From an uncultured Sphingomonadaceae bacterium (GTDB lineage Bacteria > Pseudomonadota > Alphaproteobacteria > Sphingomonadales > Sphingomonadaceae), in contig CANLQE010000001.1 of NCBI GenBank assembly GCA_947493215.1, forward strand, positions 124,001-188,000: a stretch of 64,000 nt of DNA, written 5' to 3'. Positions 43,676 to 53,180 of this stretch are shown in pieces. Made by a program: the position numbers and the translations under genes. Each line of letters begins with the position of its first letter. The first letter of the stretch is position 1. The notes under the pieces are model-generated. The model had not been told where the DNA came from, made no database searches, and saw nothing but the letters and a program-made list of their open reading frames with translations.

Positions 43676-44225
43676 CATCATATTGGAAACGCAGCGGCTG
43701 CGCCTGCGCGGTTGGCGAGACGAAGATATTGATCCCTTCATGACATATCTCAATACACCCAAAGTCACCCGATGGCTCGGCGGCGTACAGACCCGCGAGA
43801 ATTTTCTGGAAGCGGTGGAGAGAATCAGGGGCTATGATCGCGATTTTGGGCATACATTCTGGATCGTCGAACGAAAATCCGACAATGCCTTACTGGGGTT
43901 TTGTGGCTTGAAGCGAGTCAATGCGCCACAACCCAAACTCACTGGCGCCTTTGAAATTGGCTGGCGTCTGCGGGAAGATGTCTGGGGCCAAGGCTATGCC
44001 AAAGAAGCGGCGACGGCAACGATGGACGCCGCCTTTACTCGACACAAAGCCCCATTTGTCGTGGCCCTGACGGTACCCGGCAATGAACCGTCATGGGGCT
44101 TGATGAAACGGCTGGGTATGACCCATCGGCCTGAATTGGATTTTCACGACCCCAATTACGGCGAAGAGCTGAATCCGACCATTGTGTACCGAATCGAAGC
44201 CCAAGACTGGAAACCCGAAATATGA
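43668..44225 (+). CDS. GNAT-family N-acetyltransferase (RimJ/RimL-like)
   Basis: 185 residues from the ATG at 43668 inside the end of hemB. It has the RimJ/RimL layout: ILETQRLRLRGWRDEDIDPF, then FEIGWRLREDVWGQGYAKEAATATMDAAF with the acetyl-CoA loop, and NEPSWGLMKRLGMTHR. It is translationally coupled to hemB and overlaps the carbonic anhydrase by ATGA. The acceptor is unknown. Confidence 0.88.
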   Translation: MSDIILETQRLRLRGWRDEDIDPFMTYLNTPKVTRWLGGVQTRENFLEAVERIRGYDRDFGHTFWIVERKSDNALLGFCGLKRVNAPQPKLTGAFEIGWRLREDVWGQGYAKEAATATMDAAFTRHKAPFVVALTVPGNEPSWGLMKRLGMTHRPELDFHDPNYGEELNPTIVYRIEAQDWKPEI

Positions 44226-44776
44226 CTGAGCCGCTGATCCTGCCGTTTAATGGCAAAACACCGAAAATTCACGAATCAGCTTTTATTGCGCCGGGTTGCA
44301 AGATTATTGGCGACGTCGAAATCGGCCCAGAAGCAAGCATCTGGTACAATTGCGTGATTCGTGCTGATGTCAATTTCATCAAAATCGGTGCCCGCAGCAA
44401 TATCCAGGATGGAACGACCATCCACTGTGATAGCGCCACTCCGGTAACGCCCAACGGCCATCCTACGATCATCGGAAACGATGTATTAGTGGGCCATATG
44501 GTCATGTTGCACGGCGCGACATTGGAGGACCGCGCCTTTGTCGGTCTCAGCACCACGGTCATGGATGGTTGTGTCATTGAAGGTGACGCCATGTTGGCCG
44601 CAGGCGCTACACTGACGCCCAACAAACGGATCCCGACCGGGCAGCTATGGGCGGGATCACCGGCAAAATATATGCGCGACCTAACCGAACCAGCCATTGC
44701 CGGCATGCGAATGGGTGTGGCCCATTATGTCGAGAATGCAAAAGCACATAAAGCCGCGGTCAAAGCCGCTCGATAA
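44222..44776 (+). CDS. Gamma-class carbonic anhydrase-family protein
   Basis: 184 residues of left-handed beta-helix hexapeptide repeats (PEASIWYNCVIRADVNFIKIGARSNIQDGTTIHCD). Candidate zinc histidines are in TIHCDS and LVGHMVMLHGA. It fits the YrdA/PaaY-like branch, many of which have weak or no carbonic anhydrase activity. Third gene in the hemB operon. Confidence 0.9.
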   Translation: MTEPLILPFNGKTPKIHESAFIAPGCKIIGDVEIGPEASIWYNCVIRADVNFIKIGARSNIQDGTTIHCDSATPVTPNGHPTIIGNDVLVGHMVMLHGATLEDRAFVGLSTTVMDGCVIEGDAMLAAGATLTPNKRIPTGQLWAGSPAKYMRDLTEPAIAGMRMGVAHYVENAKAHKAAVKAAR

Positions 44777-44787
44777 GCGACCTCAAA

Positions 44788-45306
44788 TTAGCGAATACCC
44801 GCTTTTAGCTGATCAATCTCGCTCTGTTGCGCGGAAACCTGTGCTTCGATCTTCTGGCGGGATAGGGCTATCAACGCCGCTGCTCCCTTATCTTCTCCAG
44901 AAAATTCTTGATCGAGACGTTGCAAATATAGCGAATCGATATCCGCCAACGCCGATACCGAAGGACTGCGGTCCATTTCCAATGACGAAAGCTCAACTTG
45001 CGCTACCACCCATGATTCGCTTGATGGTGCGGCACCGCGCGCCGCCGACACACTTTGCTTCACTTTGGGCAGGTCAGCCAAGAACGCTTGATGCGCGACG
45101 TTGCTCTGCTGAACGGCGACCTCCACGGCATTTTTTAGCGCAGCGGGCAGAACCGCTATTTGCGGCGGTGGTGGGGCAGCCGTATCGTCTATGGCCGGGA
45201 CATCTTCATAAGGTCGCTTCGAAAGGGACGGAAAATCGTCCGATTGCATTGCACAAGCGGATAACGACAAGCCCAGAACAGGAACCAAAAAAACGGATAA
45301 TTTCAT
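44788..45306 (-). CDS. Uncharacterised lipoprotein
   Basis: 172 residues from ATG 45306. Lipobox LSLSACAMQ, then a proline-rich linker (TAAPPPPQ) and a helix-rich body ending in a likely coiled coil (ALSRQKIEAQVSAQQSEIDQLKAGIR). No domain recognised. It is convergent with the carbonic anhydrase gene. Confidence 0.7.
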   Translation of the reverse strand: MKLSVFLVPVLGLSLSACAMQSDDFPSLSKRPYEDVPAIDDTAAPPPPQIAVLPAALKNAVEVAVQQSNVAHQAFLADLPKVKQSVSAARGAAPSSESWVVAQVELSSLEMDRSPSVSALADIDSLYLQRLDQEFSGEDKGAAALIALSRQKIEAQVSAQQSEIDQLKAGIR

Positions 45307-45425
45307 AGGAACATCTTTAGGGCGCGGTGATTGCTGCGGCAATGGTCTTTGCATTCTCCATACTAGACTGTCATGGCGACACAGCGCGCGCACAGAATTT
45401 TAGCCAAAAAATCGGCCAAGACTGG

Positions 45426-45510
45426 TTGACACAGCCATGCCCATCTAGTAGCTGCGCACTCTTTCCAGCGTGAGCCGAGAGACTCGCGTTTCCTTGCTTG
45501 CGCGCTGGAA
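45426..45510 (+). promoter_or_regulatory. rplU promoter element and structured leader
   Basis: A TTGACA -35 element is at 45426-45431; the matching -10 is poor. The leader folds into a long stem with TTCCAGCG (45463-45470) paired to CGCTGGAA (45503-45510), enclosing a small CGAG-AGA-CTCG hairpin (45476-45486). The stem ends 26 bases before the rplU ATG, a position that suits regulation of the L21-L27 operon. Confidence 0.45.
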
Positions 45511-45536
45511 CCACAAGATTGAAACGGAAAAATGCC

Positions 45537-46073
45537 ATGTTCGCAATAGTGCGCACCGGCGGTAAACAATATCGTGTTGCCGCAGGAGATATAATCGCAG
45601 TCGAAAAACTAGCTGGTGAAGCTGGTGATTCGGTAACCCTTGATGATGTTTTGCTGGCCGGTGATGGCGGCGAGATGAAAGACCTCAAAGGTTTGACCGT
45701 AGCGGCTGAAATTGTTGCACAGGAAAAAGGCGAGAAGGTCATTATCTTCAAAAAACGCCGCCGGCATAATTACCGTCGTAAAAATGGCCACCGCCAGCAG
45801 CATACCGTGCTGAAAATCAGTGCTATCGGCTCTGAAAAGGCGGCAAAGAAAGCGGCTCCGAAAAAAGAAGCTGCTAAGCCTGCTGAAGACAAGCCAGTAG
45901 CTGCGAAAAAAGCTGCGCCAGCCAAAAAGGCTGCACCGGCGAAGAAAGCCGCTTCTGAAAAGCCAGCGCCAAAGAAGGCCGCTGCTAAAACAGAAGCGAA
46001 ACCAGCTGCAGCCAAAAAGGCTCCAGCAAAGAAACCAGCCGCTAAAAAGCCGGCTGCTAAGAAAGAGGGCTAA
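45537..46073 (+). CDS. rplU: 50S ribosomal protein L21 with long Lys/Ala-rich tail
   Basis: 178 residues from ATG 45537 ([18 protein letters not shown]). The first 100 residues are a normal L21 ([26 protein letters not shown]). Residues 101-178 are a repetitive Lys/Ala/Pro tail resembling eukaryotic histone H1 ends ([20 protein letters not shown]). Long tails of this kind occur on some alphaproteobacterial L21 proteins. Followed after three bases by rpmA. Confidence 0.95.
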   Translation: MFAIVRTGGKQYRVAAGDIIAVEKLAGEAGDSVTLDDVLLAGDGGEMKDLKGLTVAAEIVAQEKGEKVIIFKKRRRHNYRRKNGHRQQHTVLKISAIGSEKAAKKAAPKKEAAKPAEDKPVAAKKAAPAKKAAPAKKAASEKPAPKKAAAKTEAKPAAAKKAPAKKPAAKKPAAKKEG

Positions 46074-46076
46074 ACC

Positions 46077-46346
46077 ATGGCACATAAGAAAGCAGGCGGT
46101 TCATCCCGCAATGGCCGCGATTCAGCAGGCCGCCGTCTTGGTGTAAAGAAATTTGGCAGCGAAGCTGTTGTCGCCGGCAATATTATTATTCGCCAGCGCG
46201 GAACACAGACCCATCCGGGCCGCAATGTAGGTATTGGTAAAGATCACACCCTATTTGCGCTTATTGATGGCAAAGTGGAATTCCACAAAGGCAAGCTCGG
46301 CCGCAAATATGTGTCTGTCGATATGATGGCAGAAGCCGCTGAATAA
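46077..46346 (+). CDS. rpmA: 50S ribosomal protein L27
   Basis: 89 residues. It begins [27 protein letters not shown], the flexible N-terminus that reaches the peptidyl-transferase centre, and continues [30 protein letters not shown]. No cleavable N-terminal extension is present. It is cotranscribed with rplU and followed by a strong terminator. Confidence 0.97.
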   Translation: MAHKKAGGSSRNGRDSAGRRLGVKKFGSEAVVAGNIIIRQRGTQTHPGRNVGIGKDHTLFALIDGKVEFHKGKLGRKYVSVDMMAEAAE

Positions 46347-46428
46347 CCGGATAATCGATGACGGGTTATCCTTTGAGGGATGACCAAACCGATAATTTGG
46401 AATGATTCAAAAGAATCACTAAATTTCA

Positions 46429-46458
46429 GGGAGAGGGTCACCCCCTCTCCCTTTTTTT
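46429..46458 (+). terminator. Intrinsic terminator after rplU-rpmA
   Basis: GGGAGAGGG pairs with CCCTCTCCC across a five-base loop, then seven T. The stem is fully complementary. Confidence 0.95.
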
Positions 46459-46566
46459 ATATCTCGTAAATATCTCTCTCCCTGACGAAAATGTCACTGC
46501 ATTGTCATCCACCCCTTCTAGGGATCGGTCACATCGCAGGGGCGGTTAAAAAAACGGAGAGTCCCG

Positions 46567-47130
46567 ATGTTTGCTAGAACACCAAGATTATTGTTGAGAC
46601 CGGGTTGGCCCGAAGACGCCGAAGCCCTGTACCGTGCGATTAATGACGAAGCGATTGTGCGCAACCTCGCCAGCGCCCCTTGGCCCTATAGTCGAAATGA
46701 TGCGGAGGACTTCCTATCATTGCCGCATCATCCCAAAAGCCCGCGCTGGCTGATTTACCGGCGGACGGCAGGCTCCCCTTCGCTGGTTGGAACCTGCGGG
46801 ATTGATATGATGGCAGATGGCAGCGCCGAACTCGGCTATTGGATCGGCCGCGATCATTGGGGTCTAGGCTATGCCACAGAAGCGGGCCACGCGGCCCTGG
46901 AAACGGCCCGGGCGCTGGGCCACCGGGACATTGTTGCAAGCCACTTTGTCGATAATCCCGCCTCCGGCAACGTCTTGACCAAATTGGGTTTCCGCCCGAC
47001 GGGCCGTACCGCGCCCCGGTTCAGCAAAGGACGCAATAGCTCAGTCGCAGCTGTTGAATTTGAACTGTCTTTTGAAGGTGACATGAGCAGCGATATTGAA
47101 AGTGACGTCACCCGACCGCTAGCGGCTTAA
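46567..47130 (+). CDS. GNAT-family N-acetyltransferase
   Basis: 187 residues with the RimJ-like pattern ARTPRLLLRPGWPEDAEALYRAI, ELGYWIGRDHWGLGYATEAGHAALE (CoA loop) and NPASGNVLTKLGFRPTGR. It has a good SD (GGAGAG). Its stop overlaps that of the opposing PF10118 gene by four bases. The substrate is unknown. Confidence 0.88.
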   Translation: MFARTPRLLLRPGWPEDAEALYRAINDEAIVRNLASAPWPYSRNDAEDFLSLPHHPKSPRWLIYRRTAGSPSLVGTCGIDMMADGSAELGYWIGRDHWGLGYATEAGHAALETARALGHRDIVASHFVDNPASGNVLTKLGFRPTGRTAPRFSKGRNSSVAAVEFELSFEGDMSSDIESDVTRPLAA

Positions 47131-48101
47131 GCTACTTTGGGCAGGCGTCCCGGTTTGCGGCGATCGCCCATGGGAACAATAGTTTCCGGGTCCCCGGCCT
47201 TGTCCATGATTGCTGCTTCATATTCGCTTTCGGCCAATTGAATAAGATCGCGATCATCTTTATTCCACGGGTGAAAACCGGGCAGAAAAAACTGGAACCA
47301 TGGTACCAAAGTCCGACGAAATGGTGCCGGGCTGACCAGTGCATAATGCGCGAAACCGAACCATGCACGCGGGCCAGAAATACCATCTTGGCGCAACAGA
47401 TCGAAAATGCCCTTGGTACGGTTTTTCGCAAAACCGAGGGAAATACGGATCATAAACACCGACTGGGTTGCCCATCGCTTCATCGGGCTCCAGTCTTTGG
47501 TGGCGTGCAGCCAGGTATCATAAGCGACGCCCTTATGCTCAACCTCTTCCGAAGCATGCCACAGCCACATTTTGCGCTGTTCTTCGTCTGCGTCCTGAAA
47601 ATGCTTCGGATTGGCAATAAATTCGGCGGCCATGATCGCGGTCAGATGTTCCAGACAAGTCGTAGCGACAAGCTGCTTGATTAACGGCATACCGCCAATA
47701 TTATCGATGACATCGGTGAGGGCTTGCTCCAACCGAGAAATATCAAAATCGGATTGCTCGATCTGTTTATTGAAGAACAGATGTTCTCTGCTGTGCACAG
47801 CCTCTTGCTGCACAAAACCGCGAATTTCACGCGCGAGTTTTTCCGGTACCTCGTCGCGATATTGCTTCAGAACCTTCATGAAAAACGTTTCGCCTTTGGG
47901 AAACGTAATCGACAGAGCATTGAAAAACGCGGTCGCATAGGGGTCACCGCCTACCCACCGGCGACGCTCCATGGCGGCGCTCGAAAAATGGCGGTTACGC
48001 GATTGTATGTTGAGGTCAGCCGGCGTAGCGCTGCCAACGATGGCTGCCCCCTCTGTCAGACCCGCCTCTGCCTGGTGTGTGTGCGATGAAACGTCGCCCA
48101 T
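47127..48101 (-). CDS. PF10118-family predicted metal-dependent hydrolase, paralogue 1
   Basis: 324 residues. It shares with the 55-kb gene the signature DDP-x-ATAF-x-NALS-x-TFP-x-GE, FFLPGFHPWN and DDR-x-LI-x-LAESE. Candidate metal ligands form repeated E-x2-H motifs: E100/H103, E151/H152 and E186/H189 (QEAVHSREH, LEHLTAIM, EEVEHKGVAYD). That is the spacing seen in ferritin-like diiron proteins. SD TAGGAGG lies 12 bases upstream. No regulator is adjacent, but it stands near the trmB-metK-lnt operon. Confidence 0.8.
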   Translation of the reverse strand: MGDVSSHTHQAEAGLTEGAAIVGSATPADLNIQSRNRHFSSAAMERRRWVGGDPYATAFFNALSITFPKGETFFMKVLKQYRDEVPEKLAREIRGFVQQEAVHSREHLFFNKQIEQSDFDISRLEQALTDVIDNIGGMPLIKQLVATTCLEHLTAIMAAEFIANPKHFQDADEEQRKMWLWHASEEVEHKGVAYDTWLHATKDWSPMKRWATQSVFMIRISLGFAKNRTKGIFDLLRQDGISGPRAWFGFAHYALVSPAPFRRTLVPWFQFFLPGFHPWNKDDRDLIQLAESEYEAAIMDKAGDPETIVPMGDRRKPGRLPKVA

Positions 48102-48263
48102 GTTCTTTTACGGCCTCCTAAAATCCAATAGCTGCGCGACCAGTTTTTTGGTTAAGCAATTCATAGATTCGGAGGGTTAATAAAATACTCATGCCAGTGA
48201 AAAAATTCACGGTTAATCAGTTGTTTACAAGACAACTCAAATAAAAATCACAGTAAAAATAGA

Positions 48264-48983
48264 TTAACGCGGAACCGCTCCAACAGCCCATCGACGTTGA
48301 TAGCGGAAATACCAGACCTCATGCCCCTGCCGCCGAGCCTTGGCCTCATATCGGGTTTCGGGCCATCCGCCGGGACGGATCATCCAGCTTTTTGGGCTTT
48401 CGGTAAGCCAGTTAAACTCGCTGCGCTGATTCATGATCATCATCGCCCATTCCAGATAGACCGGATGATCGGTGCCAAAACGAAATTCCCCGCCTGGCTT
48501 TAACTTGGCCGCTATCAAATCGACCGGGCCATGGTTCATAAACCGCCGTTTTGCATGGCGCGCCTTGGGCCAAGGGTCAGGATGCAGCAAATAGACAAAG
48601 CTTAAACTGCCATCTGGGATCCGTTCGAGCACATCGAGCGCATTACCCATGTGCAACCGGATATTGGACAACAGACCCGCTTTGATATGCTGCAACGCGC
48701 CCACCATTCCGTTGAGATAGGGTTCGCAACCAATAAACCCGTGATCCGGCAGCATATCCGCCCGGGCAGCCATGTGTTCACCTGCGCCAAAGCCAATCTC
48801 GAAATGCAGCGGCCGGTTATCACCAAATAGCACTGGCGAGGATACTGGTCCTTCTGTCGGCACACTAATCTGCGGGAGCAATTTCTCCACCAGTTCTACC
48901 TGCCCATCGCGCAGCGTATGGCCTTGCCGCCGGCCATAAAGCTGGCGGATAGTGGTCGGGTCTTGATTGTCTCTACTGGTCAT
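48264..48983 (-). CDS. trmB: tRNA (guanine-N7)-methyltransferase
   Basis: 239 residues. It makes m7G46 in tRNA. The SAM-binding start is LHFEIGFGAGEHMA, with GCEPYLNGMVGAL and the family motif LHPDPWPKARHAKRRF. Last gene of a lnt-metK-trmB set, 28 bp after metK. Confidence 0.94.
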   Translation of the reverse strand: MTSRDNQDPTTIRQLYGRRQGHTLRDGQVELVEKLLPQISVPTEGPVSSPVLFGDNRPLHFEIGFGAGEHMAARADMLPDHGFIGCEPYLNGMVGALQHIKAGLLSNIRLHMGNALDVLERIPDGSLSFVYLLHPDPWPKARHAKRRFMNHGPVDLIAAKLKPGGEFRFGTDHPVYLEWAMMIMNQRSEFNWLTESPKSWMIRPGGWPETRYEAKARRQGHEVWYFRYQRRWAVGAVPR

Positions 48984-49011
48984 CCGGCGCGGTTAGCACC
49001 CGGTGCCTGAT

Positions 49012-50223
49012 TTAAAAAGCAGCTTTTAGCGCATCCACCAGATCGATCTTTTCCCAAGTGAAAAGATCGCCATCAGCTTTGCGGCCAAAATGCCCGTAAG
49101 CTGCTGTAGGGCTGTATATTGGTTTGTTGAGACCAAGATGCGTACGAATGCCTTTTGGCGTCAGCCGGACCAGCTTTGGCAGAATTTCTTCAAGCTTTTC
49201 TTCACTGACGGTTCCGGTGCCATGCAGATCGACATTGATAGACAGCGGCTCCGCGACGCCAATCGCATAAGAAAGCTGGATCGCGCAGCGTTTAGCAAGG
49301 CCAGCTGCGACAATATTTTTCGCCAAATAGCGCGTAATATAAGCAGCAGACCGGTCAACCTTAGTTGGGTCTTTACCAGAAAAAGCGCCTCCGCCATGGG
49401 GGCTGGCACCACCATAGGTATCAACAATGATTTTCCGCCCCGTGAGACCTGCATCACCATCCGGTCCACCGATTTCAAAACGACCCGTGGGATTTACGTG
49501 AATAGCGGTGTTATCGGTAATAAAGCCATCGGGCAGAACCGACTGGAATACGCTCATGACGTAAGCGCGCAATTCTTCGTAAAGGGCAGGATTATCACTG
49601 TCCTTATAATAGCCCGGCGCATGTTGTGTGGACACAACCAGCGCAGTCGCTTCCACCGGAACCTCGTTAACATAGCGGAGCGTCACCTGGCCTTTGCTAT
49701 CAGGCTCCAGAAACGGGGCTTTGCCGCTGTGGCGGTCTGCCGCCATTTGCTTCAATATCTGATGGGAATATTGCAGGGTCGCTGGCATCAGATCAGGCGT
49801 TTCATCGCTGGCATAGCCAAACATGATACCCTGATCGCCCGCGCCCTCATCCTTGTTGCCGCTTTCATCGACGCCCTGCGCGATATGGGCGGATTGGGGG
49901 TGCAGGTGGTTTTCAAAGGTCAAATTCTGCCAATGAAAGCCTTCCTGCTCATAGCCAATTTTCTTGACCGTATCCCGCACAACAGTCTGAATTTCCTCCT
50001 GCGCTCCGGGAGCCCAATTGCCATTGGTATCGATCATACCCTTGCCGCGTACTTCACCAGCCAGAATGACGCGATCGGTGGTTGTCATCGTCTCGCAAGC
50101 CACACGTGCTTCTGGATCTTTCGACAGGAATAAATCAACGATCGCGTCAGAAATCTGATCGGAAACCTTGTCCGGATGACCTTCTGAAACCGATTCGGAG
50201 GTGAAGATAAATTCTGAGCGCAT
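49012..50223 (-). CDS. metK: S-adenosylmethionine synthetase
   Basis: 403 residues from ATG 50223. It makes SAM from methionine and ATP. Motifs: [33 protein letters not shown], and [19 protein letters not shown]. It follows lnt after a 71-bp gap that contains an AT-only hairpin but no riboswitch I can recognise. The product feeds trmB downstream. Confidence 0.97.
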   Translation of the reverse strand: MRSEFIFTSESVSEGHPDKVSDQISDAIVDLFLSKDPEARVACETMTTTDRVILAGEVRGKGMIDTNGNWAPGAQEEIQTVVRDTVKKIGYEQEGFHWQNLTFENHLHPQSAHIAQGVDESGNKDEGAGDQGIMFGYASDETPDLMPATLQYSHQILKQMAADRHSGKAPFLEPDSKGQVTLRYVNEVPVEATALVVSTQHAPGYYKDSDNPALYEELRAYVMSVFQSVLPDGFITDNTAIHVNPTGRFEIGGPDGDAGLTGRKIIVDTYGGASPHGGGAFSGKDPTKVDRSAAYITRYLAKNIVAAGLAKRCAIQLSYAIGVAEPLSINVDLHGTGTVSEEKLEEILPKLVRLTPKGIRTHLGLNKPIYSPTAAYGHFGRKADGDLFTWEKIDLVDALKAAF

Positions 50224-50294
50224 TTTTTTTCCTAGTGTTTTTACCGCCGGGGATTGCGGCACCATAGATATAAAGAAAGGTTTATATGCATTCT

Positions 50295-51944
50295 TTAGCG
50301 AGCACGAAGGCGGATGGCAATGGCACAGATGAGCAAAATCAACGCAAAGCCAAGTGACAGGATATTGCCGTATCTCGCGAACACAGTTGGCTTCTCTGGC
50401 AAAGGTAATTTCGTATCAATCCGGCCAGCCTGTCCCATCGGAATGCTTTCCACAACCTTGCCTGTACTCGTGATGACAGCCGATACACCGGTCGGTGTTG
50501 AACGGATCACTGGCAACCCTTCCTCTATCGCGCGCAGCCGCGCTTGGGCGAGATGTTGCGGCGGCCCCCATGCCCCAAACCACGCGTCATTGGACGGGTT
50601 GAAGATGAAATCGGGACGATCTTCCCGGTACACAACTTGGCCCGAGAAGATGATCTCGTAGCAGACTTGCAGGCCTGCTTTACCAAACACACCAAGATCC
50701 AAAGAGCGCGGACCCGGACCCGGCCAGAAATCAAAATCCCCCGGTGCCAGCCGCGACAGGCCGATAGCCGAGAGCAGCGGCCGCATCGGAAGATACTCAC
50801 CATAGGGTACCAGGTGGCTCTTGTCATAGCGGCCAAGCAGTTCACGGTCGGAATCCATGGCAAACACGCTATTGCGCGCTCCAATGGCGCGCCTTTCATC
50901 CGGGGCGCCAGCCTGATCAAATTCAAGCTTCAGCGCGCCGAGCACCAACACGTCCCCCGGTTTCATAAGACTGGCGAGCTGGGCGCGAACCATTTCGGGT
51001 GACCGCCCATAATAATAACGCTGCGGATAGCCAGCTTCCAAATAGTCAGGGATCGCTGCTTCCGGCCAGAACAATATACGGGGCTCGTCATCTTTGCGCA
51101 CCGTCAACCCGGCGAGTTTGGACAGGTTCAGCTCTTCATATCCGGCCTGCCATTTGTCCTGCTGACCAATATTGGGCTGGACGACGGTAATATTGGGTTG
51201 ATTGTCTGATGCAAGTTGGTCACTATCGGTGCCAATAATGTCATTTCCGCTACCGACTATGCCCAACAGAACAGACCCAATAGCGACAATTATGAGATCA
51301 AATGCCCGGCGTATGACAATCCGCGGTTGCCAAGTAAGCAACCCCCTGATGAAGGGGCCAACAAGCCCAGCGAGGCCAATAAAGATACCAGATAATCCAT
51401 AGGTTCCGATAGATCGGGTACTGACAGCATAGGGCTCTTCGACCATAATAACGCCCAAGGGATTCCAGATAAATCCGCTGAAGACCCAACTGCGCAACCA
51501 TTCCGTGATGATCCAGAAGCCTGCAAACGCCAAAACGAATACAAGCGGTCGCCCCCTGCCCAACAACCATGCGCCGAGCGCCGTTAGCGCGGGATAGACC
51601 GCGAGATACAGCGATAGCAAGACAACAGCGATATAGCCCAGCCATTCGGGCATGGCAGCCTGAAAGGTGAAGGCTTTCGCGATCCAATTCAGCCCCACGA
51701 CAAAATGCCCCAGACCAAATAACCAGCCGGAAAAGAAAGCGGCTTTCCGGCTTTTCAGACTATCGACAATCGCAATCCACAAGGCCAGCGCGATCAAGCT
51801 GATCTCCCACAAGCCCAATGGCGCAAATCCCGCAGCCGATAAGGCCCCCGCCAAAAGCGACAGCCAGAACGGATATTTGTCGAACAGGGTTTTCAGAAAT
51901 TTCACCAGCGGCTTCTGCCGTTTTCGACGGACAGGTTCAAACAT
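50295..51944 (-). CDS. lnt: Apolipoprotein N-acyltransferase
   Basis: 549 residues from ATG 51944 (FEPVRRKRQ); an open TTG lies upstream at 52001. Several N-terminal membrane helices are followed by a nitrilase-fold periplasmic domain. Catalytic triad regions: Glu in [12 protein letters not shown], Lys in [14 protein letters not shown] and Cys in LQVCYEIIF. It adds the third acyl chain to lipoproteins in the inner membrane. First gene of the operon. Confidence 0.95.
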   Translation of the reverse strand: MFEPVRRKRQKPLVKFLKTLFDKYPFWLSLLAGALSAAGFAPLGLWEISLIALALWIAIVDSLKSRKAAFFSGWLFGLGHFVVGLNWIAKAFTFQAAMPEWLGYIAVVLLSLYLAVYPALTALGAWLLGRGRPLVFVLAFAGFWIITEWLRSWVFSGFIWNPLGVIMVEEPYAVSTRSIGTYGLSGIFIGLAGLVGPFIRGLLTWQPRIVIRRAFDLIIVAIGSVLLGIVGSGNDIIGTDSDQLASDNQPNITVVQPNIGQQDKWQAGYEELNLSKLAGLTVRKDDEPRILFWPEAAIPDYLEAGYPQRYYYGRSPEMVRAQLASLMKPGDVLVLGALKLEFDQAGAPDERRAIGARNSVFAMDSDRELLGRYDKSHLVPYGEYLPMRPLLSAIGLSRLAPGDFDFWPGPGPRSLDLGVFGKAGLQVCYEIIFSGQVVYREDRPDFIFNPSNDAWFGAWGPPQHLAQARLRAIEEGLPVIRSTPTGVSAVITSTGKVVESIPMGQAGRIDTKLPLPEKPTVFARYGNILSLGFALILLICAIAIRLRAR

Positions 51945-52069
51945 TAATTGCAAGCCACGGGTGAATTTCGTCCTATTTGCGACTGCAGATTGTTCCGGCA
52001 AAGTGCAGAAAAGCGTTATTTGGCAATTGTCATTTGCCGGAAAGGGTGAAGCGCCGCTATATAACGATT

Positions 52070-52762
52070 ATGGAAAAAATAATGCTGATACTGCTGGCGC
52101 TGGCACAATCCGTTGCGGTCAATAATGAACCGGTAGCAACAGCGCTAACCGACACTCACAAACGAGATCTGACCTGCGTTGCCATTTTTGCCATCGTTGC
52201 ATCGGAACAACAACGTGGCATTGATTCCGCGCTACGTTATCCCTTGCTGATCGAGCGTGGCCGTACCTATGCTGGCCAAACCGGTGAGAGGGTGATGGCA
52301 GAAACGGGACGTTCGCGCGAACAGGTCGAGGCGGTTATATTGGCCGCTGCGGCCCAGCAGCAGGAAAAGGTTAAGGAGGGCGCCGAGCCGGCAGACGTAG
52401 TCACCGCTGAGATGGAAAAATGCCTGCCACTGCTAGACGCTGCTTTGCCGCCAAAGCCGAAACCAAGTTTGAACCAATGCGCCGGGATGATGCAGCTCGC
52501 CTATGAGCAGGTTTATCACCGGGAAAAACTATCCAAAATGGCGCAAGATTTAAAAACATTGGCCTTTGTCCTCGATAATCGTGCGCGCGAAAAGATGCGC
52601 GGTGAGGGTATAAGTGGCAGCGAAAGCGATATCATCCTGACGCAAACGCGCGAGGAAATGAAAGCGCTGGAACAAAATCCTGGCCTTGAACCAACATTGG
52701 ATATTGATCATTGCTTCGCGCTCGCCGCCCCGAAAAAGAAAGAACAAAATTTTGAGCATTGA
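52070..52762 (+). CDS. Uncharacterised exported or inner-membrane-associated protein
   Basis: 230 residues from ATG 52070 (ATG at 52082 is also possible). The hydrophobic start [13 protein letters not shown] may be a signal segment. The body is helical with Cys in [14 protein letters not shown] and NQCAGMM and no recognised domain. It is divergent from lnt. The downstream VOC gene starts inside its last codons. Confidence 0.6.
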   Translation: MEKIMLILLALAQSVAVNNEPVATALTDTHKRDLTCVAIFAIVASEQQRGIDSALRYPLLIERGRTYAGQTGERVMAETGRSREQVEAVILAAAAQQQEKVKEGAEPADVVTAEMEKCLPLLDAALPPKPKPSLNQCAGMMQLAYEQVYHREKLSKMAQDLKTLAFVLDNRAREKMRGEGISGSESDIILTQTREEMKALEQNPGLEPTLDIDHCFALAAPKKKEQNFEH

Positions 52763-53180
52763 ACGCCGGCCCTTTCATCTCGCCTTTCCTGTCAATGACT
52801 TGGCGGCAGCACGCCAATTCTATGGCGATGTGCTGGGCTGTAAAGAAGGCAGGAGCAGCGGTCACTGGATCGATTTCAACTTTTATGGCCATCAGATTGT
52901 CACGCATTTGGATGCGGCTGCCAGACCACCAGCGAAGACCAATGCGGTTGATGGTGAAAACGTGCCCATCCCGCATTTCGGCGTTGTCCTGACAATGGAC
53001 CAATGGGATGCTCTGGCAGAACGCTTAATGGCTCATGATACGGATTTTGTCATCGCACCAACCGTTCGTTTCCGCGGCGAGACGGGTGAACAGGCAACGA
53101 TGTTTTTCCTCGACCCGAGTGGCAATGCCCTAGAATTCAAGGCATTTACGGATGATAATCAGCTATTCATCTCTGATTGA
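52752..53180 (+). CDS. VOC-family protein
   Basis: 142 residues from TTG 52752, which begins [30 protein letters not shown], the expected start of the domain. It overlaps the previous gene by eleven bases. Metal-type residues: His in FHLAFPV, His in IPHFGVVL, and Glu in GNALEFKAF. The [13 protein letters not shown] end is typical of VOC dioxygenase/isomerase-like proteins. The last eighteen bases overlap the opposing sigma-54-activator-like gene. Confidence 0.85.
   Translation: MSIERRPFHLAFPVNDLAAARQFYGDVLGCKEGRSSGHWIDFNFYGHQIVTHLDAAARPPAKTNAVDGENVPIPHFGVVLTMDQWDALAERLMAHDTDFVIAPTVRFRGETGEQATMFFLDPSGNALEFKAFTDDNQLFISD

Noticed and set aside
49090-50133. 347-residue plus-strand open frame
   Set aside because: Antisense to metK; its length comes from the codon bias of a highly conserved gene.
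50224-50294. SAM riboswitch ahead of metK
   Set aside because: The 71-bp lnt-metK gap holds only a weak AT hairpin; I could not match it to SAM-II, SAM/SAH or other known folds.
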